The position numbers were made by a program, and so were the translations under genes. Below the pieces are notes generated by a model. It was not told where the DNA came from, did no database searches, and worked only from the letters and a program-made list of their open reading frames with translations. From NCBI RefSeq assembly GCF_009905375.1, contig NC_133652.1, positions 22,869,339-22,933,338 on the forward strand: a DNA stretch of 64,000 nt, in the 5' to 3' direction. Below, one piece after another: positions 24,601 to 36,670 of this stretch. This DNA comes from Apium graveolens. Lineage: Eukaryota; Streptophyta; Magnoliopsida; Apiales; Apiaceae. Each line of letters opens with the position of its first letter. Position 1 is the first letter of the stretch.

Positions 24601-26127
24601 CATCCAAAAGATTATTCTCACTTGTACTAGATTTTGGCTTCCCCAACAGAGTTAAAGAAGGGGAATCAGGAATTGATGTATTGATTATATCCATATCCAT
24701 AGAATTTATGGGAGATTTTGGTGTTTGTGGTGCTTCCATTACTAAAGATTTTGGTTGTGACTCCATATTTATTGGAGCCACATCAAACTGACTTTGAGAT
24801 GGTGTAGTGACTGAGTCTTTAGCTTCAGTTTACACTGTGTGTGTTCCCTGTGCATCCCCAAGGGTTTTAGATCTCTTCTTTCTGGCATAGGTTTGAGGTG
24901 AACTTGTCTCCCTTACCCTCTTGGCCTGTGCTCCTGGTTGGGAGCTTGTTTCAATAGTAACATCCTTTTGGGAGGATGAAACTAGAGTTGTGCTAATTTC
25001 CTTATTAACTACCACGATTTGTTGGGAAACTGTGATGTGGCTAGGCTTGGGTACACTTACCTCACTAACCTTATCCTTAGGGTTTCTTTGATTTTCACCC
25101 TGTCCCTCACCTATCTCACCACCCTTCACACTCCCCTCTTTAGGTTTGGTAGATTTTGCAACTGGTTTCTTTTGAGAGAAACCAGAGGGGGCTTTCTTTG
25201 TTTTAGATTTTGAAGTTTTTTTTTGGTAGCTTGGGTAGGCATCTGTTGGGTCATTGACACAGATACCATAGCTACACTTAAAGGCAAAGGAATTTGTGAG
25301 GTTGGAAGAGTAGAGACAGTGGTTCTTACCTTACTTACCTAAGGGTCCTCCATGATTGGAAAGTAGAAGAGGGGCACCTCTTTGTGATGACTTGCTCTAT
25401 TGAGATCTGCAATTATTCTCCTTACTTGAACCCAACAATCCAGTTTGTTGGTTGGGTTCTCAATAGCAATATTCTCAATAAGATAGTTAGAAAGAATCAT
25501 AAAGAATCTAGCATAATAGACAGTTTTACCTCTCTTATTAACTTCCCCTAACTTATAGCCTAATTCAAACATAACCATGTCACTGAAATTATGATAATTA
25601 TCAGTAACTAACATATAAAACATGTTAAGCATGGCAGTATTAACAGAATAAAAGTTACTTACTTTACCAGAAAATAACTTGGTAACTACATCACACAAAT
25701 AACTCCATTATTTTCTAAGACCTAGCCTCCTAATCTCACTCAACTTAGAGGTAGGAAGTGCATAGCCAATAGAATTAAGCATGGTAACTAAATTAGCATT
25801 TGTGTGTGGAACAGTAGTAGTGTTTTCAGGAATCTTAAAGCATGCTTGAATTGTGTCACTGTTAATGTAGAATTGTTTACCTTTGAGTGTGAAAGTTATA
25901 TTTTTGTCTGTAGACTGGTACACAATAGTTATCCATATCTCTTCCACAACTTCACAGTAGATTGTGGGTGATTCCAGCAAAGCATAACTGAGTTTGCAAC
26001 CTTTCACAAAATCCATCATTTTGTGAAAATCTTTAGACGCCGGAATTTCCTTGTTCACAAGAGCTACAAAATTGTTCTTTTCATAGATGAATCCAGACTG
26101 AGACATGATTTTGATTACTAGTGCCAT
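21667..26127 (-). pseudogene. Extra ('env-like' position) coding region of the SIRE-type copia
   Basis: This lies after pol on the same strand. The first Met in good context is at 26127 (MALVIKIMSQSG). Open segments follow in order: 26127-25708, 25698-25339, 25129-24830, 24781-24212, 24067-23681, 23567-23052, 22943-22635 and 22341-21667. The first two carry a globular part (FTLKGKQFYINSDTIQ, FMILSNYLIENIA) that resembles the 'putative plant transposon protein' domain found in extra ORFs of plant retroelements. The middle is low-complexity, Ser/Pro/Thr-rich with repeated HPSV. The C-terminal parts are basic and helical. I see no clear signal peptide or membrane segment, so 'env' is positional only. 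The repeated stops suggest one long decayed ORF. Confidence 0.65.
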
Positions 26128-26616
26128 TGTTAAAGTAAGGGAATTTTCAGAGATAAGGAGATGATTTGAGAATGATAAAAGACAAGAATGAAAATGAATT
26201 TTGCTTTTATACCATCTCAAAAATAAATTGTCAAAAGTAATAAAGTAAAATAAAGTAACCAATCAAAATAGCCCAAAATAGTCGTTTAAAATAAAATAAA
26301 CTATCAAAATTCTGTCAATTATCCGCCGTGATATACTTACAGACTATAAGTATATCAGATGGATAATGTTCAGAGATCCAATGGCTAAGATTGAGACAAT
26401 TCGATGAATGAGAATACAATTATCCATCGGGTAAAAAATAATCCAGAAAGGTGATTGATTTTTATTAAGAAATTCTATTTTAACGGATGATCAAACTCGA
26501 TGGATAATGAGCATCCGTCGGGATGTAAATTTATACTTAGCCAAAATTTCATCTAAGACAGAAAAATCAATTAAGTTTCTGGCTGCATTTTAACTTGCAA
26601 AAATATCAGAAAGGAT

Positions 26617-29600
26617 TCAAGAATAATTAAGCATACCTAACTCACTTACCAACCTAGAAAAGGTGCATTGATCAAGTGGCTTGGTAAAGATATCTGTAAG
26701 CTGCTTTTCACTTGGAACAAAATGAAGTTCCACAGTACCATTCATCACATGTTCCCTAATGAAGTGGTACTTGATGTTTATGTGTTTTGTTCTTGAATGT
26801 TGTACTGGATTTTCAGTGATGGCAATTGCACTTGTGTTATCACAGAAAATAGGAATTCTGTCCACTTGTAGACCATAGTCCAACAGTTGGTTTTTCATCC
26901 ATAAAATCTGTGCACAGCAACTGCCAGCAGCAATATATTCAACTTCAGTTGTAGAAGTAGAAACTGAATTTTGCTTTTTACTGAACCAGGACACAAGCTT
27001 GTTCCCTAGAAATTGACTGGTTCCTGTTGTACTTTCTTTATCTATTTTACAATCTGCATAATCTGAATCTGAATAACCAGTTAGGTCAAAACCAGAATCT
27101 CTAGGGTACCAAATGCCAAGTTTTGGTGTTCCCTTGAGATATCTAAAAATTCTCTTAATAGCTACTAAATGAGATTCTCTAGGATCAGCCTGAAATCTAG
27201 CACAAAGACAGGAAGCAAACATTATATATGGCCTACTAGCTATTAAGTACAGAAGTGAGCCAACCATGCCCCTATAGCTTGAAATATCCACAGACTTTTC
27301 AGTAGTTTTTAATTCAATTTTAGTTGTAGTGGCCATTGAAGTTTTTGCAGATGTGCAATCCATTAGATCAAACTTCTTTAAAAGATCATAAATGTATTTG
27401 GTTTTACTAATGAATATTCCATCACTAACTTGCTTAACTTGTAAACCAAGAAAATAAGTTAGTTCTCCCATCATGCTCATTACATACTTACTTTGCATCA
27501 ATTTGGCAAACTTTTTACAAAGTTTTTCATCTGTAGAGCCAAATATAATATCATCTACATAAATTTCAACAAGAATACTAGAGCCATTAACATTTCTAAA
27601 GAATAAAGTTTTATCAACAGTACCTCTTGTGAAGTGGTTTTCCAAAAGAAACTTTGATAAAGTGTCATACCAGGATCTAGTTACTTGCTTCAATCAATAA
27701 AGTGCTTTTAAAAGATAGTAGACATATTCTGGAAAATTTGGATCTTCAAAACCAGGAGGCTGACTGACATAGACTTCCTCCTCCAAATTTCCATTCAGAA
27801 AGGCACTTTTGACATCCATTTGATAGACTTTGAAATTGGCATGGGCTACATAGGCTAAGAAAATTCTGATGGCTTCAAGTCTTGCAACATGAGCAAAATT
27901 TTCATCAAAATCTATCCCTTCTTATTGACAATAGTCCTTAGCAACCAATCTAGCTTTGTTCCTGACAACTATGCCATTTTAATCCATCTTATTTCTGAAT
28001 ACCCACTTGGTGTCAATTGGATTCTTTCCTTTAGGCTTGGGTACCAGTTTCCATACCTTGTTCCTTTCAAATTGGTTTAGCTCCTCCTGCATAGCTAAAA
28101 TCCAATCAGGATCCAACAAAGCTTCTTCTACCTTCTTTGGTTCTTCCTTAGAAAGGAAGTTGCTGTACATACACTCTTCTTGAGTTACTTTTCTTATTTA
28201 AACTCTAGAGGATGCATCACCAATAATGAGCTCAAAAGGGTGATCTTTAGTCCATTTTCTCTGTTGTGGTAGATTAACTCTAGATGAAGTGACCTCATTG
28301 TTGTCTTGATGTGTGACTGGGTTTTGATTATGAGAAACTCCCCCTGAGTTTGTGAATCTTTGATTTGAGGAAGGGTTACTATTTGTAGATGATCTGTTTT
28401 GACTCTCAGCTTCTCTCATTATTTCGATGAATGATGCACTTTGTATCTCGACGGATGAAGCTAATTGTCTACCGACGGATGAGGCAGATTATCTACCGAC
28501 GGATGAAGCATTTTGTAACTCGATAGTTGTTGAATTATGTGCTTCATTAGTTGTAGATTTTTCTGTATTATCCTTAGCCACCGTTTCTTGATCACTATCA
28601 TCATCACTATCATCACTAACCATCTCAACAATATCAAACTTGAGGCTTTCATAAAAATCTCCATCTTACAGTCCTTCAATATTTTTATCATCAAACACAA
28701 CATGTACTGATTCCGTAATAATGTTGGTTCTTAAATTATAGACTCTATATGCCTTTCCAACAACATATCCAACAAAAATTCCTTCATCTGATTTGGCATC
28801 AAACTTCCCATGTTGATTAGTTTGATTCCTTAAGATATAACATTTACAGCCAAAGACATGAAGAAAATTTAAAGTTGGCTTCTTATTCTTGAACAACTGA
28901 TGATGAGTCATGCATTTGGCTTGACTAACCAAAGAAATATTCTGAGTGTAGCATGCAGTATTCATAGCTTTAGCCCAAAAATATGTTGGTAACTTTGATT
29001 CTTCAAGCATTGTCCTTGCAGCTTCAATTAGAGATCTGTTTTTCCTTTCCACCACTCCATTTTGTTGAGGAGTTCTAGCTGCAGAAAACTCATGCATAAT
29101 TCCACTCTCTTCACAAAATGATCTCATCACAGAGTTCTTGAACTCAGTTCCATTTCACTCCTGATTCTTCTCACTTTGAAGTCAGGATGATTGTTGACTT
29201 GCCTTATGTGATTACTGATGATTTCACTAGCTTCATCTTTGGACTTTGGAAAATTTGTCCAAGAGAACTTTGAGAAATCATCTACAATTACTAGGAAATA
29301 TCTTTTCCTTGAGATGGATAACACATTGACTGGTCCAAACAAATCTATGTGCAATAGTTGCAAAGGTTCTTTAATTGTTGAATCAAGCTTCTTTCTGAAT
29401 GATGCTTTGATCTGCTTTCCTTTCTAGCAGGCATCACATAATCCATCCTTAGTAAACTCCACTTGAGGAATACCTCTAACCAATTTTTTCTTGACAAGCT
29501 CATTCATGGTCTTGAAGTTTAGATGGGACAACTTCTTGTGCCATAGCTAACTTTCATCTTGACTTGCTTTACTGAGAAGACACGTGACTAATTCTGCATT

Positions 29601-29963
29601 TGATGAGTTGAAGTCAGCTAGGTACACATTTCCTTTTCTCACTCCAGTGAGAACCACTTTGTTGCTCTTTTTGTTTGTCACAACACAGGCTTCTGAATTG
29701 AAGGTAACTAAGTTGCCCTTATCACAAAGCTGGCTGATACTCAACAAATTATGCTTGAGATCATCCACTAGGGCAACCTCTTCAATGATGACATTATCTT
29801 TTAAAATCAAGCCATATCCCACTATATAACCCTTGATGTCATCTCCAAAAGTAATACTTGGGCCAACTCTTTTCTTAAACTCAGTGAGTAGGGTAGAATC
29901 TCTAGTCATGTGCCTTGAGCAACCACTATCCAGATACCAAAGATTCTTTCTGTTTCCCTGCAC
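26617..29963 (-). pseudogene. Pol of the SIRE-type copia (protease, integrase, RT, RNase H)
   Basis: The protease segment 29963-29547 has LDSGCSRHMT, followed by the GAG-pre-integrase region. Integrase (29363-28666) keeps the first Asp in LLHIDLFGPV and Glu in NGVVERKNRS. A one-base deletion near 29153 falls in the codon of the second catalytic Asp and splits the frame. RT begins at 28170 (EELNQFERNKVWKLVP) and continues in 27693-26617 with YVDDIIFGS. RNase H follows (SDSDYADCKIDKESTTGTSQ, STTEVEYIA), then the copia C-terminus ending GMLNYS. The pol is nearly full length but broken in about four places. Confidence 0.92.
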
Positions 29964-30264
29964 TCATTAAAATCAAATCAAGTTGATTTTGGTACCCAAG
30001 TTTCCTTGGGTACTGCCTTGTTAGCTTCCTTCTTTGGTTTCTTAGGTTTGATCTCATTTGACTTGAGAATTTCAGATTCATCCTTAGTCATTTGAGTTGA
30101 ACCTTTGAAACCAGACATTAAAACAGAATTATCATGCACATTTTGGTTTACATAAAAAGGCATGCTATTTGGAAACATGTTATTCCAGTAAGGCATGCTA
30201 ATGGCATTTGAGGCATACTAAATGTAGCATAATAAGGATTAGGTGCAAATAGCATATTATCAAA

Positions 30265-32375
30265 TTATGCATTCATATTCTGAGTAGACATAGCATTCAT
30301 AGGCATGGTAGGCATGACAGTCATGTTGGGAAAAGAAGAGGGTGCAGACATGGGAGTAGGCATGTCAAGCTTGCAATTATTAGACAAATGATTAACACTA
30401 CCACACTTAACACATATTTTTCTTGGTGCATATTTATCACGTGTGTAGTTGTTAAGTTTGTTAATTCCTACTTTCCCATTTCTATTATTTTTCTTTTTAG
30501 CTTTTGTTTTGAACTCAATCTTTTCTAACCTGTCATTCAATTGCTTGATAGACAGACGCCCAACATTAACTGTCTTTTCTTTTCTAACCTGACTCGATTC
30601 TCCTGGAATAAAGTTTTTGGAAACTGATCCATATTTCTCATTTAACTTAGCTAATTTGGCTTTGCTAGCTGGTTTACTCACAAACGACGGATGTGGCTCC
30701 TTGTCTCTCGACGGATAATCCTTTTTATTATCCGATGGATGATTTTCATCATCCGTCGAGTCCACATCTGTCAACAATCCTTCAACCAAATTGGACTCAA
30801 GCTTCTCTTTACTCTTCTTCCAGGCTGCATCACAAAAGGACTCAATACCTTGAACTTTAGTGATTTGAGCATGAACATCTCTAGATGATTTCCATGCCTT
30901 GATCACATCCTGTGCTCGTTCAAGATGTTTTTTTAAAATCTCTTCTTTCTTCAAGGAGTCAGTTAATTCATCCTTAGCAATCTTACACTCAACTCTCAAT
31001 TTTTCAAATTCAATAAACTGAGACTCTAGCATATTATTCCTCTCACTTAAAAATAAATTGTTTTATTTAATTTTAGCATTTTCTTTAGTGAGGGACTTAA
31101 GTGTAACACGTAGGTGATATAATTCAGTAGACATGTCATTTATTGCATCATTACACTCAGGTTTAGATAAATGTGCTAGGTTAGTGGTGATTACCTGATT
31201 GCTTGAAGAACTTGTTTTTGTTTCATCAGATTTGGCCATTAGGTCTAGATTGACATAGCTTGTTTCTTCATCTTCATCTAGTCCATCTGCAGCCCAGTCA
31301 TTCTCCTATGTGATGAAGGCCCTTTCCTTTTGCTTGAGCAACTCAAAGTATTTTTGCTTGTAATCAACATGATCAAACTTCATTTTCCTAGAATCAGACT
31401 TTCTACATTCACTAGCAAAATGGCCTGCCAAGCCACATTTGAAACACTTGAATTTAGATTTATCAACCATATTTCTATTTGACTTGGCTGCTCCAAAATT
31501 CTTCTTGAATTTGAGCTTGGAAAATCTTCTGGATAAGAATGCTAAATGCTCATCAATATCATCCATGTCATCTTGGCTCAACTGAACTTCATTCTCAGCT
31601 ACCAGCCCTTTGCCCTTGCTCTCACAGACCTTTGATGTAGACTCAACAGCTTCTACCTTCATTTCTTTCTCCTTCTCTAACTCAGCAACCAGTGGTATGG
31701 ACCCTCCTTTCTTCCTTCCTTTTTGTATCCTTTCATCTTGCTCTATTTGAAGCTCATAAATTTTCAGGTTGCCATAAGTCTCTCCAAGGTGAACTCCTTG
31801 TAATCTTGTGAATTTCTTAATGAGATTGTCATAGGCTTCCACTCCTTTGGAAGAGATCTAAGGAACTTGATGTTAGAGTCTTTTGTTTGATAGACTCTTC
31901 TATGCAGCTTTAGAGCATTTAATAGCTTTTGAAATCTACTAAATATATCAGTGAGTGACTCACTATCTTCACAGTGGAAATGCTCATATTATTGAATTAA
32001 GAGCTGAATCTTGTTCTCCTTTACTTGCTCAGTACCATCACAAATAATCTAGATTGTGTCCCAAACCTCTTTGGCTGTTTTACAGTTAATGATGTTATCA
32101 AACATATCACCATTAACTCCATTGAACAATATGTTCATGGCTTTCTTATCCTTCCTGACTTGCTCAATGTCAGGATCTGATCATTCATGCCTAGGTTTTG
32201 GAACAGATGGTTCATTGCCATTTACAGCTCTCATTGGTACATGAGGACCTCTCTCTATGCAGTCCACATAGGCCTCATCTTGAGAAAGAAGATGTCGGTG
32301 CATCTTCACCTTCCAGTGGTGATAGTTGTCTTTGTCCAGAATTGGAATTTTAACTCCAACATCCTTTTTGTTCAT
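30265..32375 (-). pseudogene. Gag of the SIRE-type copia
   Basis: The start Met at 32375 lies 47 bp inside the primer-binding site. The N-terminal Gag motif DKDNYHHWKVKMHRHL is typical of copia. Stops split the core (32180-31850). Segment 31842-31306 holds a CCHC knuckle (CFKCGLAGHFASEC), and segment 31032-30265 has a coiled coil, a Lys-rich stretch and a second knuckle (CVKCGSVNHLSNNC). Two widely spaced knuckles match the outer copia. CCGACGGATGA-type motifs fall inside coding near 30683-30760, giving short HPS-type peptides. Confidence 0.88.
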
Positions 32376-32421
32376 CTTGTTGTTTGTTGTGATCTTTAAA
32401 CTCTTTGTACCCCAAGAGTTT

Positions 32422-32433
32422 GCTCTGATACCA
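32422..32433 (-). other. Primer-binding site of the SIRE-type copia
   Basis: The minus strand reads TGGTATCAGAGC, 2 bp from the LTR edge at 32436. Confidence 0.93.
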
Positions 32434-32435
32434 AT

Positions 32436-33878
32436 TGTTATTCCCTAACAATACAACAAGAATTACAGAAGGGGGGTTGAATGTAATTCTGGCTTCTTTT
32501 CTTGATTTGAAAAATGTTCTAACTTAATACATACTAGTGTAATAGCTCGTTCGAGGCATGACCTGTATATATATTAAAATATTATTTTAAACGCATTTGC
32601 ATCTATACAAAAAAAATTTTTGAATGCGATAAATGATTATTTTAACTTTTCATTGAATTGTCTTACTTCTTTTCCTTTGAATCATAAACGGAATTTTTTT
32701 TATCACCGATCCCCGTCGTCCCCGCCGGAACGGGAATTCTCGCGGGGATGCAGGGAATAATTAATTTTATTTTATATTTTTAGTATATTTTTTAAATAAA
32801 AAACAGTCTACTAATTCGTTATATATGAAAACACTAATTATATCTCATATTTCTAATATCAAATCATATTAAAATTTATTTGTAATGTAAATGAATGATA
32901 AACTAAAAATATAAATTATATCATAATGTAAAAAAGTTGATTAATAAACTTATAGATTATTTTAAAATTATTATATTTTTTTAAATACTGTTTTTATAAA
33001 AAAATTAATAATATATATATAAATATATAAAAAATCATCGGGGTTGACTAAGAGAATTTTTAAATGTGAAGTGAGTGAAAAAATATGAAGTGGTGATATT
33101 TTTAAAATTTTATAATAAAACTACAAAAATTAAATAATAAGGAGACACGTAAATAATATAAAAAATATTTTATTTAATCAAAAATTAAAGTAATAAAAAT
33201 GAATTTGTTAAAAAAAGGATGTAGCTCATCTAATAAAAAATTTAATGTAAACTCATGAATATATGTAGTACAATGGTAGTGACATAAAATTTTTGAGTAG
33301 GATATTTGAGGTTTAGTAGATACAACAATAAACCTATTTTTAACAAAAATTGTGTGAGGAATGACATATTTATAATTTTCCAACATAAAAGGGCAACATT
33401 ATAATTTTACCGCTATTAAAATGTCTTAATTTATCCTTAATCCTCGTTTAATATATAGAAGGAGATATAATATAAGTTAAACTAAGAAAATTAAAAAAAC
33501 GGTGTTAAATAAATAATGTAAAGCAACATTTTATTTACTCTAATGTTAAAATAATGAAAAAAGATTTTGATTAAAAGAGACGATGTGGTTTATCTAATAA
33601 GATTTTTAAAAAGGACTCAATGAGACGTGTAGCATAATGGTAGTGACATGTACTTTGACAACTGAAGGTTATGGGTTCGAATCTCCTTGTATAAACAATT
33701 CCTAATTTTAGCTTAAATTATATATAGAGTGTGACTTTTTCAATTTTTGAAAATAAAAGGATAAATTAGTAATTTTACAGCCATTAAAATGGCTCAATTT
33801 GCCCCTGGTTGCCCTTTAATATATATAAGGAGATAACAGTGTTTGATTTGCTAAAGTGCGGAATAAAAAGTATCTGCC

Positions 33879-33915
<37 letters not shown>

Positions 33916-34718
33916 TTTGAGAACTCTGTGAAGCTTTGAATAGCTCACAGCTGCTTTACAAGTTAAACAAACAAACTACAGAGAAATTCTTACAAGTACA
34001 ACCTTATCTGTTTCTATGAGAAATGTATTTGCTTAGTTGTCTATTCTACTTGCTACTCTTTGTTTATATATCACCAAGTTACATACTAGTAAGACAAGAT
34101 AATAAAACAAAGTATATCTAGACTAACTCCATGCCGCTTCACTACTATATTCCAGCATCTTTGAATATCTTCACATTTGCATGGAAATGGTAATGCTTCT
34201 TTGTTCTCAAAATCCCGCTTAATAGGATGTCACATTCCTTTTGCAAACACCCAACCCATGTGACTGTGTTGTCATTGTTAACAGCTATTTAAATTTGATC
34301 ATCCGTCGGGACTATATTGGTCATCCGTCAAGAGCTTTGTTGATCATCCGTCGGGAGTCTTGTAGATCATCCGTCGGGAGTCTATCTGCCACTTGACTCT
34401 ATTTCACTTATACAGAATTACAAGACATCTCATATTTACAATTAGTCAACCTATTCTGCATATCAATCTAGTAGTCAATATAAATTAGAGAAACCTACAA
34501 AATCTACCAGACTAAAACATGTTATTTGTAGAAATAAGCTACAATACTTATTTGTTACATAAGCTACGATGGATGTCAAATTTTCATCCGTCGGGACTAT
34601 AAAGTTCATCCGTCGGGACTATATTAGATCATCCGTCGAGAGCTACAAATTTCACTAAGTTAAATCTACTAAGGTGTTTTGTTTAACTTATCATCAAGTT
34701 CACAACATATTCCTAACA
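32436..34718 (-). repeat. 5' LTR of the SIRE-type copia, carrying a Helitron
   Basis: It matches the 3' LTR at 20285-21346 on both sides of a 1.3-kb insertion (32535-33833). An (AT)16 run lies at 33881-33912. Motifs of the ATCCGTCGGGA type occur at 34301-34380 and 34585-34640. Confidence 0.92.
32535..33833 (-). mobile_element. Non-autonomous Helitron
   Basis: On the minus strand it begins TCTCCTTATATATA and ends CTAG, with flanking A at the 5' side and T at the 3' side. It is inserted precisely between A and T of the LTR (ACATA/TAACAG in the intact LTR). A short hairpin CTCG-AA-CGAG stands 12 nt before the CTAG end. These are the defining Helitron features, and no target duplication is present. 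It has no helicase or Rep gene. Inside are two diverged copies of about 350 bp, each with a 'GTAG-CA-AATGGTAGTGACAT' block. The better one is followed by GGGTTCGAATCTCC, which resembles tRNA A and B boxes. Confidence 0.85.
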
Positions 34719-34723
34719 ACCCT

Positions 34724-35121
34724 TGTGAAACATGAAAGCGAATTCAGGCAAGTAACTCTGCCTACTTGTAAAAGTTGTGTATTGAAAAGGATATTGATGA
34801 TGCCATGATAGAGTAATGATGTTTTATAAACACTTGTGATAACCTGTTATTGATTCTTGAGAAACCCTGGTATTGTATCTTATGAACCTGTTATTGATTC
34901 TTGTAATGACTTGATATGATTATTGTTCAAACCTTTATAGTAACCTTTTTATTTATATCCTGATCACCTGTTCATACCTTGAATTCTTGTAAACCCTATA
35001 AGAACCTTTATGAACTCCCTTGCCTAATGATCCTTCATTCCTTTGTTTACCTTAATCCGTAATGATCCTTGGAACTGTTTTGATTCCCTAACTTGTATAC
35101 CTGGTTATCATATGATCAAGA
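34724..35121 (+). repeat. 3' LTR of the chromovirus, segment 2
   Basis: It continues the LTR from the ACCCT duplication. It matches 10431-10830 of the 5' LTR and includes the possible exon end at GTAACT (34752). The Angela-like copia interrupts it, with CAAGA (35117-35121) as target duplication. Confidence 0.92.
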
Positions 35122-36656
35122 TGTTAGTGTAGGTGCCCTAGAGGCAATACATTATTCTTTTATAATCTTTATGTCAGTTGATCATTCAATAAATGTATTT
35201 ATTATGACCTTAATTTCTGCGATATTTTGTTAGCATAATAAATGTCCTTAGAATCATGATACAAATTGTATAGTTTAAGTACATGACTTGAACTTGAGAT
35301 TATATTATATATCATATTCTTAAAGGTCCCTAGTCGAGTATTATTATATAGGACAATAATAATACATAGATAGACTAGTATGTTGTTTGACAAGATAACC
35401 ACATCTCATTGGTTATAAGTATGGGGATACCAAAGTCAATACATAGGTACATGTGATAGTACATGGTACTGGACAGACCCACAGTGAGATTCTTCATGTT
35501 TAATAAAGTCATAAGAAAGACTCACAGTGATAATGGTGTAACGATCCTTTGACTTGAAATCATTATATTTCTATACGAGGATTAATATACTTTGACTACA
35601 TTAAAAGTTACTTTTGATCGGGTGATGATAAAAGTGGACATCGGGTATATCATGAATCGTATGAGAAATATGAATGATAGATAAAGGATTTAACCCTCCT
35701 ATAATTAGGAGAGATATTATTGGCCTCTTGATTGAGTGAGATTATAAAAGCATGGTCATGCTCAAATAATGATTTGTCTCGATAATCTACTCATGGATCA
35801 AGTAAACCCGGATTAAATGTTGAAGAGGATGACTAAATACATGCCTCGAGTTTAATCTATAATATGTATGGTTAAAGGGATTATATTGCACAAAAAACAT
35901 TAATCACGAAAGGTTTTATCTAATCACGATTTAATTATTGTTTAATTGGGTAACAATGATGTATTACTAGATACCGCTCATTATTTATAATTTTATTAGA
36001 GAATAAAATTATTGCCAATTAAATAATAGCCTATAGGGTCGCACAAATAGAGCACTTAATGGAATAGTTAATTTATATTATGGATTTAAATTAATTGATG
36101 ATTATTTGAATTTTATTATAATTAAGTAAGACTTAATTGAGATAATATAAATTCGAATTAAAAGGAATGTTTTTGCCCATAATAATTAAGTATGACTTAG
36201 TTATTAATTAAATAATAGAAATTCGTTTTTATTATTTAATCCAATACCTACTAGGGTTGGGCTTTGCTATTATGGGCCTTTTTAATCAGCCATTATAAAT
36301 AGATAATGATAGGTTAAAGAGGCTGGTACATTTTTTTAAGAAAAAATCCTAGCAGCAAAGAGAGGCAGAGGCAATTCAGATCGTCAAGAAGGAGGCTAGT
36401 ACATCCATTCCGTAGTCAAGTTCGTGAGACGTTCTTGAAGGTGCTCGTGTGGATACCATAGAGGTGTTTCTCCGAGAGGTAGACACAAAGCGTGATAGCT
36501 AGGATCTCCGTTGAGTTCGTGAAAGTTAAGCTCTTAAAAGGTATGATTCGTTATCTCCATAATCTGCCCATATTTATACATGGATCCTGTTTTGGGTTTC
36601 GAAATTTTGTTTTATTTACGTTTATCCGCTGCGTTTTATGCCTTCGAAACCCAACA
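35122..36656 (+). repeat. 5' LTR of the Angela-like copia
   Basis: It runs TGTTAGTGTAGG...AACCCAACA. A TATAAATA box at 36294-36301 leaves about 355 bp of R/U5. The copy at 42410-43945 is nearly identical. Confidence 0.95.
36294..36301 (+). promoter_or_regulatory. TATA box of the Angela-like LTR
   Basis: TATAAATA is preserved in both LTRs (also 43582-43589). The second copy could drive read-out into the surrounding chromovirus LTR. Confidence 0.65.
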
Positions 36657-36657
36657 A

Positions 36658-36670
36658 TGGCATCAGAGCT
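36658..36670 (+). other. Primer-binding site of the Angela-like copia
   Basis: TGGCATCAGAGCT starts one base after the LTR. It matches the tRNA-Met complement except for one T-to-C change. Confidence 0.9.

Larger units (their letters stand above)
20285..34718 (-). mobile_element. SIRE-type Ty1/copia element with an extra region downstream of pol
   Basis: It is inserted in the chromovirus 3' LTR with duplication ACCCT (20280-20284 and 34719-34723). It reads on the minus strand: 5' LTR 34718-32436, primer-binding site 32433-32422, gag, protease, integrase, RT, RNase H (to 26617), a 4.5-kb extra ORF region (26127-21667) and 3' LTR 21346-20285. The length is 14.4 kb, or 13.1 kb without the Helitron in its 5' LTR. 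The extra region in pol orientation, between pol and the 3' LTR, is the hallmark of the SIRE/Maximus lineage. Frameshifts and stops occur throughout. Confidence 0.93.

Noticed and set aside
21667..26127. True retroviral envelope gene
   Set aside because: Position fits the SIRE 'env-like' ORF, but no signal peptide, membrane span or cleavage site was seen.
33630..33686. tRNA gene
   Set aside because: Only A-box and B-box likeness is seen. It cannot be folded into a cloverleaf by eye and lies inside a Helitron.
35202..35402. Minus-strand ORF repeated at 42502-42690
   Set aside because: The duplication is only because both lie in the Angela-like LTRs. No known motif and no start context.
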